NCBI GenBank assembly: GCA_963822905.1
Contig: CAWGJF010000002.1
Location: 682,001-746,000 of the forward strand
Direction of reading: 5' to 3'
Length of the DNA stretch: 64,000 nt
Source of the DNA: CAWGJF01 sp963822905
GTDB taxonomy: Bacteria; Bacteroidota; Ignavibacteria; Ignavibacteriales; Ignavibacteriaceae
The notes beneath the pieces were generated by a model, which was not told the origin of the DNA, ran no database searches, and saw only the letters and a list, made by a program, of their open reading frames with translations. This document shows, in pieces, positions 50,935-60,081 of this stretch (position 1 is the stretch's first letter; each line of letters starts with the position of its first letter). A program made the position numbers and the translations under genes.

Positions 50935-52035
50935 TAATTCTGACTAAACTTTGAAAGGAAAGCTTTAATGAACTGATTAATATCTCCATCCATCACAGCC
51001 TGGACATTTGAAGTTTCCTCATTTGTTCTATGATCTTTTACCATATTGTACGGATGAAAAACGTAAGACCTGATCTGACTACCCCACTCTATTTTCATTT
51101 TATTCTTTTCTATTTCATCGTGTTCAGCTGTTTGTTTTTCCAATTCAAGTTGATAAAGTTTTGACTTTAAAAGCTTCATTGCATTAACACGATTTTGTGC
51201 CTGCGATCTTTCACTCTGACATGCGGCTACAACTCCAGTTGGTATGTGAGTAAAACGAACGGCTGTTTCAACCTTGTTAACATTTTGTCCGCCTTTACCA
51301 CCGGATCTGTAAGTATCTACTCTAAGGTCTGCCGGATTAATTTCTATTTCTATTGTATCATCGATTTCTGGAATAACAAACACAGATGCGAATGATGTAT
51401 GCCTTCGCTTGTTTGAATCAAACGGTGAAATTCTTACAAGACGGTGAACACCATTTTCAGCTTTTAAATAACCGTAGGCAAATTCTCCAACAACTTCAAC
51501 TGTAGCACTTTTAATTCCTGCTCCATCACCTTCAAGAATATCTAATATTGTCATTTTATAATCATTCTGTTCACCCCATCGCAAGTACATTCTGAACAGC
51601 ATATCAGCCCAATCCTGTGCTTCAGTTCCTCCAGCACCAGAATGAATGGTTAACAGACAATTTTTCTCATCATCTTTTCCACTCAACATATTTTTAAATT
51701 CAGCATCTTCAACAGCTTTATTTAAATCATCGAGTTCTTTCCTGATATCGTTATTAAATGATTCATCCTCTTCCAATGACGCAAGTTCGATAATATCTTT
51801 AGCATCGACAGCTTTTTTATCTATCTTTTCCCAAAGATGAACCCATTGCTGAAGTGATTTTATTTCCTGGAGAGTCTTTTGTGCATTTATCTGGTCATTC
51901 CAGAAGGCAGGATCTTCTGATTTTTTTTGGAGCTCAGCTATTTTTGATATTTTGTTATCAACATCAAAGATACCCCCGAAGGTTTTTTATTCTTACCTGG
52001 TATGTTTTCAGCTCTTTTAATTCCTCGTCGTACAT
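50934..52035 (-). CDS. prfB: Peptide chain release factor 2 with programmed +1 frameshift
   Basis: Translation starts at the ATG at 52035 and runs 23 codons to CTT-TGA (51969-51964). After a +1 shift it continues in the frame ending at 50934, giving about 366 residues, the normal RF2 length. The shift site is classical: CGGGGG as an internal Shine-Dalgarno, then TAT CTT TGA, and protein LRGYL-D. Downstream: ISPFDSNKRR with the SPF stop-codon selector for TGA, and RSGGKGGQNVNKVET with the catalytic GGQ. RF2 reads TGA and UAA, so the frameshift makes the gene self-regulating. An open frame from 51776 alone would miss the first third of the protein. Confidence 0.95.
51964..51980 (-). promoter_or_regulatory. 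prfB recoding site
   Basis: The minus strand reads TTCGGGGGTATCTTTGA: a G5 Shine-Dalgarno-like run, then the slippery CTT and in-frame TGA. Low RF2 slows termination at TGA and allows the +1 slip onto GAT. Confidence 0.9.
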
Positions 52036-52071
52036 TTATTCCTCGATTAATTTCTTATTAATTTAATAGTA

Positions 52072-52389
52072 TTAGACGATTTCCAATTCCATTCTTAACA
52101 GAGCTGCTGCCAGTGTTTTTCCCTGGGCATCAAGTTTTAATGAAATTGTTCCACCTCCACCTAAAGTATCATGTAAAATAAAGTTTAATGCCCTTAAATT
52201 CGGAAGTTCAAATCGTTCAACTTTACCAAAACAAATTCCTTCAAAATGTTTCTTGATTCTATCTGCTGTTAAATGTTTTTCAATGATTTGGTATCCAGTT
52301 TCATCATAAGCGATAATTCCAACATTTGCTGCATTACCTTTATCACCGCTGCGACCGTGTGCTATATCAATTAATTTTATCTTTTTCAT
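52072..52389 (-). CDS. AtuA-like ferredoxin-fold domain protein
   Basis: The protein has 105 residues from the ATG at 52389 (MKKIKLIDIAHGRSGDKGN). That start overlaps the stop of the upstream gene as ATGA; a longer reading frame from 52449 lies inside the neighbour. LIDIAHGRSGDKGNAANVGIIAY and LNFILHDTLGGGGTISLKLDAQGKT match the C-terminal domain that follows DUF1446 in AtuA-family proteins. Here it is a separate protein. The pair is linked in other genomes to acyl-CoA carboxylation (terpenoid or branched-chain catabolism), but no carboxylase gene is near. Confidence 0.85.
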   Translation of the reverse strand: MKKIKLIDIAHGRSGDKGNAANVGIIAYDETGYQIIEKHLTADRIKKHFEGICFGKVERFELPNLRALNFILHDTLGGGGTISLKLDAQGKTLAAALLRMELEIV

Positions 52390-53756
52390 TGGTTTTCCAT
52401 GATTTTTACAACAGGTGTAACAAGTTTCTTGGGAATTAATGCTGGCCAATATGCAACAACTTCACTCGGTTTAGGTCTCCCACCTGCAAATCCTGTAACA
52501 CTAGGTGGTCCTGTAAGGATAAGCGGAGCAATTTCTCTTCCAAATCTTTCAACTGAATTTTTGTCCTTTGATCTGACTGAAAATCGTAATGTGATTTCAT
52601 TTATTTTATCTTCATCTATTAATGGAGCAAGTGTTTCGTGAGTTGCATTGTAACCAACATATTCAATCTTTACCTCTTCAAAATCAAGGTTTAGATTATC
52701 TAACCTTTTCTTTAGAATATCTCCTGCAACTTTTGCTTTTGTAAGAGCTTGCGGCCAGGAGTATGTTAAACTACCTGATGCTATAAATCCATAATTATAA
52801 GCACAGGAAACTTTGTAAAATTCTGTTTCTTTACTTCCTTTTACGTTAAAAGCTTTTACTTTATTATTTCCTAAATCTTCAAGTTTAATGCTTGTAAAAT
52901 CCGCAACACAATCAGGAGTAATATAATCTTTGGGATCACCTATTTCATAAAGTAGTTGCTCCGCAACTGAATTGAAAGTGACAATCCCTCCAGTTCCTTC
53001 GTGTTTAGTTATAATAACCTCACCATTTGGATAAGCTTCAGCAATAGGAAACCCGATCTCAGCAAAGTTTGGTACTGATTTCCAATCACCTAGAAAATTT
53101 CCACCGGTTGATTGTGCACCGCACTCTAAAATATGCCCAGCAACAGTGCCGGCAGCCATCAAGTTATAATTTTCTTTAGGCCATCCAAATTCAAAAATCA
53201 TTGGGGCAAGTGTTAAACCTGTGTCTGTTGTTCTTCCTGTAATAACTATATCAGCACCCTTTTGCAAAGCTTCTACAATCGGGAAAGCACCAAAATAAAC
53301 GTTTGCACTCAGAAGTTTATCTTTAAAACCAACTATCGAATCACCAGTTTCCATATTATTCAACTCGCAACCGGCAGTAATGATTTCATCAATTCTATCT
53401 TTAATGTCATCTCCAAGAACGACCGCAATTTTTACATTTTTAATATTTTGTCTTTTAGCTACTTCAAGAACAGCTTCAGCACAAGCTATTGGATTCACTC
53501 CGCCGCCGTTAGTAATAACCTTTATCCCTTTTTCCTTACAAATTGGTAAAATTCTTTCCATAAGCTCAGGAATGTCTCTTGCATATCCAAGTTTAGGATT
53601 TTTAATTTTCTGTTTCTGAAGAATTGACATTGTTACCTCAGCCAGATAATCCATTACCAGGTAGTCGATAGATCCTTTTGTAACCTGGTGATAAGGTGCG
53701 TCTATCAGATCACCCCAGAAACCCTGCCCTGAAGCAATCCTAATTTTGTCTTTCAA
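52386..53756 (-). CDS. AtuA-family (DUF1446) protein
   Basis: The protein has 456 residues and opens KIRIASGQGFWGDLIDAP, followed by DYLVMDYLAEVTMSIL, ADIVITGRTTDTGLTLAPMIFEFGW and FAGGRPKPSEVVAYWPALIPK. This is the DUF1446 fold of AtuA, a protein of acyclic-terpene utilisation whose biochemical function is not settled. It is translationally coupled to the small C-terminal-domain gene. It may act with an unlinked carboxylase. Confidence 0.87.
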   Translation of the reverse strand: MKDKIRIASGQGFWGDLIDAPYHQVTKGSIDYLVMDYLAEVTMSILQKQKIKNPKLGYARDIPELMERILPICKEKGIKVITNGGGVNPIACAEAVLEVAKRQNIKNVKIAVVLGDDIKDRIDEIITAGCELNNMETGDSIVGFKDKLLSANVYFGAFPIVEALQKGADIVITGRTTDTGLTLAPMIFEFGWPKENYNLMAAGTVAGHILECGAQSTGGNFLGDWKSVPNFAEIGFPIAEAYPNGEVIITKHEGTGGIVTFNSVAEQLLYEIGDPKDYITPDCVADFTSIKLEDLGNNKVKAFNVKGSKETEFYKVSCAYNYGFIASGSLTYSWPQALTKAKVAGDILKKRLDNLNLDFEEVKIEYVGYNATHETLAPLIDEDKINEITLRFSVRSKDKNSVERFGREIAPLILTGPPSVTGFAGGRPKPSEVVAYWPALIPKKLVTPVVKIMENQ

Positions 53757-53814
53757 AATTTTCCCAATATTATTTTTTATTTGAGTAACAATATATCAGA
53801 GATGAATTAATTTC

Positions 53815-54735
53815 TCAATTAAATTTGGAAGATAAATCGAAAGCAAGTTTCCTTAAATCAGTACTGTTACTAACATGCAGCCACTCTATTCTTTTATCTT
53901 TATTGAACCATGTCATCTGACGTTTTGCATATCTGCGGGTATTGCGTTTTATTAATTCAATCGCTCTTTCCAAACTTATTTCACTATTCAAGTAAGAAAT
54001 AATTTCTTTGTAACCAACTGTGTTTAAAGCATTTAACTCTTTTTTATATCCTTTTTCCAAAATAGATTTGACTTCATCAACAAGTCCAATTTCCATCATT
54101 TCATCAACACGATTTTCTATGTTTTTATAAAGTTCATCACGATTCCACAAAAGACCAAATTGTACAAAATCATATTCATTATTTTTTTTGTTTTCCAGAT
54201 GATGCTGCCAGATTGGTTTTCCAGTTGTATAATAAACTTCAAGTGCCCGGATTACCCTTTTCCAATTTTGTGGAAGCATATTATTTGCACTGATTTTATC
54301 AACTTTCAGTAATTCCAAATATAGACTGTCATTTCCGAATTGTCTTCTTTTTTCCAGTAATTCATTCCTAATTTTATCATTTCTATCTATTGCTTCGGAT
54401 ATTCCATCAATTATTGCTTTAATGTACAAGCCCGATCCTCCAACGACTACAGGAATCTTATCGATTTTATGTAGTGGGCTTATAATTTTATTTACTTCAA
54501 CTGAAAATCGGCTAACATCGTATTCAATATCAGGATTTAAGAAATCTACTAAATGGTGCTTAACTTTATTTCTTTGCTCAACAGTTGGTTTAGCTGTTCC
54601 AATATTTAGAAATTTATAAAACTGGCGACTATCTGCAGATATGATTTCTGATTTTAGTTTTAGTGCTAATTCAACAGCTAGTTCGGTCTTACCTGAACAG
54701 GTAGGACCTACAATTGTGATTACTCTTCTTTCCAA
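53815..54735 (-). CDS. miaA: tRNA dimethylallyltransferase
   Basis: The protein has 306 residues. ITIVGPTCSGKTELAVELALKL is the P-loop, IISADSRQFYKFLNIGTAKP the catalytic DSxQ region, and VKHHLVDF and RRYAKRQMTWFNKD complete the MiaA pattern. It adds dimethylallyl to A37 of tRNAs reading UNN codons. The gene overlaps the end of pcm by 16 nt, so it is second in a pcm-miaA unit. Confidence 0.95.
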   Translation of the reverse strand: MERRVITIVGPTCSGKTELAVELALKLKSEIISADSRQFYKFLNIGTAKPTVEQRNKVKHHLVDFLNPDIEYDVSRFSVEVNKIISPLHKIDKIPVVVGGSGLYIKAIIDGISEAIDRNDKIRNELLEKRRQFGNDSLYLELLKVDKISANNMLPQNWKRVIRALEVYYTTGKPIWQHHLENKKNNEYDFVQFGLLWNRDELYKNIENRVDEMMEIGLVDEVKSILEKGYKKELNALNTVGYKEIISYLNSEISLERAIELIKRNTRRYAKRQMTWFNKDKRIEWLHVSNSTDLRKLAFDLSSKFN

Positions 54736-55361
54736 CCTTCTCTTCCAACGAGCGGAACAAAACTAAATTCAGGAATTTCGTCTGTCTCAAATTTATCATT
54801 GTCTATCTTTTTTATTATATACATTCTCTGAGACTTTTTATCACCAATGGGTATCACTAAATTTCCACCAACTGCAAGTTGTTTTTTTAAAGTGAGGGGA
54901 ACTTCAGGAGCTCCAGCTGTAACAATAATTCCATCATAAGGTGAATATTCTTCCCAACCTATTGTTCCGTCACCTAGTTTACAATGAATACGAATGCCCA
55001 ATTTATCAAATAATTTTAAAGCTTTATTATAAATTTCAAAATGTCTTTCAATTGTGAATACATAAGCACCCAGTTCCCTTAGAATAGCAGCCTGATAACC
55101 AGAACCCGTACCAATTTCAAGTATTCTATCTTTCTTTTTTATTTTTAAAGCCTGGGTCATTATTGCTAAAGTATAAGGTTGTGAAATAGTTTGTCCATAT
55201 CCAATAGGAAGTGCTATATCCTTATATGCATTTATTCTCATTGGTAAAGGGACAAATTTGTCACGAGGCACATTTCGAATAGCACGTAATATTGATTCAT
55301 CATAAATGCCCTTTTTTGAAAGAACATTTATCAATTCTGATTTTTGAATTAAGTTATTCAA
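54720..55361 (-). CDS. pcm: Protein-L-isoaspartate O-methyltransferase
   Basis: The protein has 213 residues. Substrate loop PLPIGYGQTISQPYTLA-like sequence near residue 50, then SAM motif I ILEIGTGSGYQAAILREL and motif II YDGIIVTAGAPEVPLTLKKQL identify PIMT. It methylates isoaspartyl residues for repair of aged proteins. The 305-bp gap 55362-55666 to its right is a very AT-rich divergent promoter region with no clear conserved element that I could place. Confidence 0.93.
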   Translation of the reverse strand: MNNLIQKSELINVLSKKGIYDESILRAIRNVPRDKFVPLPMRINAYKDIALPIGYGQTISQPYTLAIMTQALKIKKKDRILEIGTGSGYQAAILRELGAYVFTIERHFEIYNKALKLFDKLGIRIHCKLGDGTIGWEEYSPYDGIIVTAGAPEVPLTLKKQLAVGGNLVIPIGDKKSQRMYIIKKIDNDKFETDEIPEFSFVPLVGREGWKEE

Positions 55362-55666
55362 ATTAAAATAAAATGTTTATAACAACATTAAATATATAAA
55401 TTATCTAAAAATTTATTCCTAATAATAATGGTAAACACAGTTTCGAAATAGTTTTTTTTGAAGAATAAATTAAAAAGTTGTTGTACTTTATATAAAAAAA
55501 TAATTATTATGTTTTTAACTTTTTTGGCATTATTTTAATAATAGCAACTCAACATTCAAATAATTTTTAAGTTTCGATCAAGAATTAATTTTAAATCGAA
55601 TAAAGATTCTAAGCTCAAATAAAGAAACCTAAAAAAAAATCTATTCATTAAATCTTTGGAGGGTCA

Positions 55667-57454
55667 ATGAAAATTTTAACCAATGTTCTATTTTATTTTG
55701 TGTTAGTTTCCTGCTTTGTTGGTTTAGGGATAGCACAAAATTTTTCATTACATGAAGGAACTAGCGGTGGTGGAATTAGTTCTCCAAATGGTCTTGTTGT
55801 TATCAATTACGATGGAGATAACGCTGGAAACTCAGTTGGCGATGGAGGAACAACTTTTCAGGCTGCTGCACGCTTTACCCCAGCAATAATGGGTACACTT
55901 ACTGGTGGAGAATTACAATACGTTCAATTTCATTATACCCAGGAAGCAACCGGACTTACAATTATAGTTTATGATGCCGGTACTGCAACGGATCCTGGTT
56001 CTGTATTATTGAATCAACCTCTAAACCTTGCTTCATTAACAGTTGGTGATTGGAACGAGATAACACTTAGTTCTCCTGTCACAATAACCGGAAATGATCT
56101 TTGGATTGCTATCGAAGTTCAAGATGCTACTGCTGCAAATTTTCCTTTAGGTGTTGATGCTGGTCCTGCTGATCCCAATGGTGATTTTGTAAATGATTCA
56201 GGTACTTGGCAGCATCTAAATGATTTTGGATTAAATTATAATTGGAATATCAGGGGAGTTGTTGAAGATTCACCTGGCGGCGGCGGAACAGTAATTTTCT
56301 CAGATAATTTTGATAGTTATATTTCAGGTGAGCAGTTAGCTTGTCAGAATCCAACTGACTGGACGACCTGGAGTAATTTACCCTGCGATGCAACGGAGGA
56401 TGCTTATATATCAAGTAATTATGCCCATAGTGGAGCAAACTCATTTGTTGTTGTCCCCAATAATGATGAAGTTCATGCCTGGGGTCCTGTAACTTCAGGA
56501 AAATGGGAAATTGATTTATATAACTACTTACCAACTGGAGCAACTGGTTACTTCAATCAATTAGGGCAGTTTACTGCTGTTCAGGAATGGGGTCTTGAAG
56601 TTTATTTTAACGCCGGTGGTGCTGCATCAATTAATGCAGGTGGTACAGGATCCGGTGCATTTACATTTGTATATGATACCTGGGTCTTAAATCAGGTTAT
56701 TGTGGATCTAGATAATGATCAGGCTGAATACTGGTATAATGGAAGTATGGTTTTTGGCCCGTGGCAGTGGACAGCAGGTTCAAACGGTACACCTATTGCT
56801 TTATCTTTAGAAGCTAATGATTTCTTTGGTGCAGCTGCAACTGATGAAATGTATGTTGATGATTATAAGGTAATTGATCTATCAGGAATTACCCCTGTAG
56901 AGTTAACCTCATTTGCAGCAAATGTAAATAACAATGGTCAGGTTGTATTAAACTGGGCAACTGCTAGTGAGACAAACAACCAAATGTTCGAAATACAGAG
57001 AACTACAGAAAACTCTGAATTTGTTACTATTGGTTTTGTTAATGGTGCAGGAACAACAACTGAACAACAACAATATAGCTATACTGATCGTACAGTTGAT
57101 CCTGGAACATACTCATACAGATTGAAACAAATCGACTTTGACGGAAGATTTGATTATTCTAATGTTGTAGATGTTGATGTAAAAGGTCCATTAACATTTG
57201 AACTTAAACAAAACTATCCTAATCCTTTTAACCCTACAACTAATATTAAATATAATATACCTGTAGCATCCAATGTTAAATTGGCTGTTTATAATGTTGT
57301 AGGTGAAGAAGTAGCAGTTTTGGTAAATGGATTTGTACAGGAAGGATTTTACGAAGTAACATTTAATGCTTCATCACTTCCAAGTGGTGTATACTTCTAT
57401 AAATTACAATCAGGTAATTTAGTACAAACTAATAAAATGATGTTACTTAAGTAA
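55667..57454 (+). CDS. T9SS-sorted secreted protein with duplicated C-terminal modules
   Basis: The protein has 595 residues, with a GGAGGG ribosome site. Signal peptide to about residue 24 (GLGIAQ); residues 25-203 form a Gly/Asp/Thr-rich beta-sandwich-like domain (QFHYTQEATGLTIIVYDAG, LWIAIEVQDATAANF). Residues 204-395 are a jelly-roll/LamG-like module (IFSDNFDSYISG...EMYVDDYKVIDLS), then a fibronectin-like module (VELTSFAANVNNNGQVVLNW) and a T9SS type A tail (KQNYPNPFNPTTNIKYNIP to TNKMMLLK). Everything from residue 204 on is identical to the C-terminal 392 residues of the next gene. It is presumably exported; the ligand is unknown. Confidence 0.8.
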   Translation: MKILTNVLFYFVLVSCFVGLGIAQNFSLHEGTSGGGISSPNGLVVINYDGDNAGNSVGDGGTTFQAAARFTPAIMGTLTGGELQYVQFHYTQEATGLTIIVYDAGTATDPGSVLLNQPLNLASLTVGDWNEITLSSPVTITGNDLWIAIEVQDATAANFPLGVDAGPADPNGDFVNDSGTWQHLNDFGLNYNWNIRGVVEDSPGGGGTVIFSDNFDSYISGEQLACQNPTDWTTWSNLPCDATEDAYISSNYAHSGANSFVVVPNNDEVHAWGPVTSGKWEIDLYNYLPTGATGYFNQLGQFTAVQEWGLEVYFNAGGAASINAGGTGSGAFTFVYDTWVLNQVIVDLDNDQAEYWYNGSMVFGPWQWTAGSNGTPIALSLEANDFFGAAATDEMYVDDYKVIDLSGITPVELTSFAANVNNNGQVVLNWATASETNNQMFEIQRTTENSEFVTIGFVNGAGTTTEQQQYSYTDRTVDPGTYSYRLKQIDFDGRFDYSNVVDVDVKGPLTFELKQNYPNPFNPTTNIKYNIPVASNVKLAVYNVVGEEVAVLVNGFVQEGFYEVTFNASSLPSGVYFYKLQSGNLVQTNKMMLLK

Positions 57455-57519
57455 TTATTCTTCTAACTCCACTATTTTTTAGAGTTGAGCCGCTGAAATA
57501 TGCGGCTCTTTTTTTTAAT
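56276..57519. repeat. 1,244-bp direct repeat, copy 1 (partner 58614-59857)
   Basis: From GGCGGCGGCGG through the T9SS tail, stop codon and terminator, every line compared agrees with 58614-59857 at an offset of 2,338 bp. The edges are sharp: T/A mismatch at 56275/58613, and divergence after the terminator U-run. Confidence 0.88.
57487..57516 (+). terminator. Intrinsic terminator
   Basis: GAGCCGC-tgaaatat-GCGGCTC is followed by eight Ts. The same hairpin recurs after the next two T9SS genes. The rest of the 313-bp gap to 57768 is AT-rich with a candidate -7 element. Confidence 0.9.
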
Positions 57520-57717
57520 AAATCTACTTTAGGGGTATTCCATTTGAATTCTAAATTTTGTAATATACTGTGCAATGTTTAGTAAGTAACTTTAAAATTG
57601 AATTAGTTAGTTATTGGTCATTCTTCGTAAGGGCATTTTTTAACGATTACAAAAGTAACATTAGTTGGAGATTTTCTATTTATATAGTTTCTTCGACAAA
57701 TTTGAGGGCGTAAATAA

Positions 57718-57725
57718 TATTTTTG
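57718..57725 (+). promoter_or_regulatory. Candidate -7 promoter element
   Basis: TATTTTTG matches TAnnTTTG 43 nt upstream of the ATG of the second T9SS gene. The nearest TTTG (57701) is too close; TTCG (57692) is a one-mismatch -33 candidate at 22 bp. Confidence 0.35.
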
Positions 57726-57767
57726 CATTAATTAATCAATTCTATCAACTAATCTTAAGGGAGTATT

Positions 57768-59792
57768 ATGTTTAAAAAACTGTTTACTTTTTTCTTTGTA
57801 GTAGTATTTTGTTCATTGGTTATTGCTCAGCAAAGTTCTGCAGAAAGATATTCCGGAACTGAAACTGGTAATTATAATAACGATGGAATAAATGCTATGT
57901 GGGATGTTCTCCTTAATTTTGATGTATCAACCATATCTGGTGCTTCTGGTAATGCTGGAGCAGAATGGGATGGGACTAGTTTTTATACAACAAGATGGGC
58001 ATCCAATCTGATTCATGAATACAGTGCTGACGGTACAACTCTGATTCGTGAATTCTCTATTCCCGGTGTATCAGGATTAAGAGATCTTGCATATGACGGA
58101 CAATATTTTTATGGTGGAGCAGCTTCAACAACAATTTATATGATGGATTTCAGTACAAACACTTTGATTGGTACTATTACTTCACCGGTTGCAGTTAGAC
58201 ATATAGCTTACGATTCAGATAATGATGCATTTTGGGTAGGCAACTGGGATACTGATATTTATCTAGTAAGCAGAACCGGCGTTACTCTTGCAACAATACC
58301 AGCAGCGACTCATGGTTTTACAGCTATGTATGGTAGTTGTTATGATAACGTTAGTGCTGGTGGTCCGTATCTCTGGATTTTTGATCAAGGTCCTTTAAGT
58401 GCTGGTCCGCAGGCTATCCATCAGTTACAACTTCCTTCTGGAACCCCAACCGGAGTTATACACGATGTACTTTCGGATGTGGGAACTAGTAATCCAACTG
58501 CTATTTCTGGTGGATTATTCTGTATGACAGATTATGAAAGTGGATTTTTCACAATTGGCGGATTATTACAAGGTGTTCCTGATCAGTTTTTTGTATATGA
58601 AGTTGAACAAACAGGCGGCGGCGGAACAGTAATTTTCTCAGATAATTTTGATAGTTATATTTCAGGTGAGCAGTTAGCTTGTCAGAATCCAACTGACTGG
58701 ACGACCTGGAGTAATTTACCCTGCGATGCAACGGAGGATGCTTATATATCAAGTAATTATGCCCATAGTGGAGCAAACTCATTTGTTGTTGTCCCCAATA
58801 ATGATGAAGTTCATGCCTGGGGTCCTGTAACTTCAGGAAAATGGGAAATTGATTTATATAACTACTTACCAACTGGAGCAACTGGTTACTTCAATCAATT
58901 AGGGCAGTTTACTGCTGTTCAGGAATGGGGTCTTGAAGTTTATTTTAACGCCGGTGGTGCTGCATCAATTAATGCAGGTGGTACAGGATCCGGTGCATTT
59001 ACATTTGTATATGATACCTGGGTCTTAAATCAGGTTATTGTGGATCTAGATAATGATCAGGCTGAATACTGGTATAATGGAAGTATGGTTTTTGGCCCGT
59101 GGCAGTGGACAGCAGGTTCAAACGGTACACCTATTGCTTTATCTTTAGAAGCTAATGATTTCTTTGGTGCAGCTGCAACTGATGAAATGTATGTTGATGA
59201 TTATAAGGTAATTGATCTATCAGGAATTACCCCTGTAGAGTTAACCTCATTTGCAGCAAATGTAAATAACAATGGTCAGGTTGTATTAAACTGGGCAACT
59301 GCTAGTGAGACAAACAACCAAATGTTCGAAATACAGAGAACTACAGAAAACTCTGAATTTGTTACTATTGGTTTTGTTAATGGTGCAGGAACAACAACTG
59401 AACAACAACAATATAGCTATACTGATCGTACAGTTGATCCTGGAACATACTCATACAGATTGAAACAAATCGACTTTGACGGAAGATTTGATTATTCTAA
59501 TGTTGTAGATGTTGATGTAAAAGGTCCATTAACATTTGAACTTAAACAAAACTATCCTAATCCTTTTAACCCTACAACTAATATTAAATATAATATACCT
59601 GTAGCATCCAATGTTAAATTGGCTGTTTATAATGTTGTAGGTGAAGAAGTAGCAGTTTTGGTAAATGGATTTGTACAGGAAGGATTTTACGAAGTAACAT
59701 TTAATGCTTCATCACTTCCAAGTGGTGTATACTTCTATAAATTACAATCAGGTAATTTAGTACAAACTAATAAAATGATGTTACTTAAGTAA
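57768..59792 (+). CDS. T9SS-sorted secreted beta-propeller-like protein
   Basis: The protein has 674 residues: signal peptide to about residue 21 (SLVIAQ), then residues 30-280 as a propeller-like domain with repeating DLAYDGQYFYGG, HIAYDSDNDAFWVGNW and GLFCMTDYESGFFTIGG units (one Trp/Tyr-rich strand set per repeat). Residues 283-674 are the jelly-roll module, fibronectin-like module and T9SS tail shared exactly with the preceding gene. The unique N-terminal domain differs completely from its neighbour's, so a new head has been joined to an existing tail. Function unknown. Confidence 0.8.
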   Translation: MFKKLFTFFFVVVFCSLVIAQQSSAERYSGTETGNYNNDGINAMWDVLLNFDVSTISGASGNAGAEWDGTSFYTTRWASNLIHEYSADGTTLIREFSIPGVSGLRDLAYDGQYFYGGAASTTIYMMDFSTNTLIGTITSPVAVRHIAYDSDNDAFWVGNWDTDIYLVSRTGVTLATIPAATHGFTAMYGSCYDNVSAGGPYLWIFDQGPLSAGPQAIHQLQLPSGTPTGVIHDVLSDVGTSNPTAISGGLFCMTDYESGFFTIGGLLQGVPDQFFVYEVEQTGGGGTVIFSDNFDSYISGEQLACQNPTDWTTWSNLPCDATEDAYISSNYAHSGANSFVVVPNNDEVHAWGPVTSGKWEIDLYNYLPTGATGYFNQLGQFTAVQEWGLEVYFNAGGAASINAGGTGSGAFTFVYDTWVLNQVIVDLDNDQAEYWYNGSMVFGPWQWTAGSNGTPIALSLEANDFFGAAATDEMYVDDYKVIDLSGITPVELTSFAANVNNNGQVVLNWATASETNNQMFEIQRTTENSEFVTIGFVNGAGTTTEQQQYSYTDRTVDPGTYSYRLKQIDFDGRFDYSNVVDVDVKGPLTFELKQNYPNPFNPTTNIKYNIPVASNVKLAVYNVVGEEVAVLVNGFVQEGFYEVTFNASSLPSGVYFYKLQSGNLVQTNKMMLLK

Positions 59793-59857
59793 TTATTCTT
59801 CTAACTCCACTATTTTTTAGAGTTGAGCCGCTGAAATATGCGGCTCTTTTTTTTAAT
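58614..59857. repeat. 1,244-bp direct repeat, copy 2
   Basis: It is the partner of 56276-57519 and includes the terminator at 59825-59854. A GGCGGCGGCGG run at the left edge marks the junction between the unique head and shared tail. Confidence 0.88.
59825..59854 (+). terminator. Intrinsic terminator (copy inside the repeat)
   Basis: GAGCCGC-tgaaatat-GCGGCTC with a T8 run, identical to the one at 57487. Confidence 0.9.
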
Positions 59858-59964
59858 CCCAAATGATAAACTTGCACTTGATGAGTTATATTATTTGGGT
59901 GCTTGTTTTAGAATAAATCTAGTACACCTCCTAAAATTATTAATTACTTGCTTTTGTATTATCA

Positions 59965-59972
59965 TAATTTTG
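59965..59972 (+). promoter_or_regulatory. Candidate -7 promoter element
   Basis: TAATTTTG matches TAnnTTTG upstream of the small ORF at 60004 and the BNR gene. No well-spaced -33 element was seen. Confidence 0.3.
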
Positions 59973-60003
59973 TTTACTTTATCTAAAGTAAGGAGAAACT
60001 AAT

Positions 60004-60066
60004 ATGGTAAATTGTCTTTACATTCCTACTTCCTTTCTTAATACATCACATTTAAAATTAATTTAA
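60004..60066 (+). CDS. Possible 20-residue leader peptide
   Basis: ATG at 60004 follows an AAGGAG ribosome site (59990-59995) at ideal 8-nt spacing. The frame reads MVNCLYIPTSFLNTSHLKLI and stops 15 nt before the next ATG, overlapping nothing. No homology can be judged at this length. It may couple translation to the BNR gene or be chance; the strong ribosome site is the only evidence. Confidence 0.3.
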   Translation: MVNCLYIPTSFLNTSHLKLI

Positions 60067-60081
60067 ATTTTTGGAGGTAAT

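Noticed and set aside
56250..58881. Minus-strand open frames opposite the T9SS genes, repeated at 56250-56543 and 58549-58881
   Set aside because: They are the complement of the same duplicated segment, lack ribosome sites, and their similarity follows from the DNA duplication.
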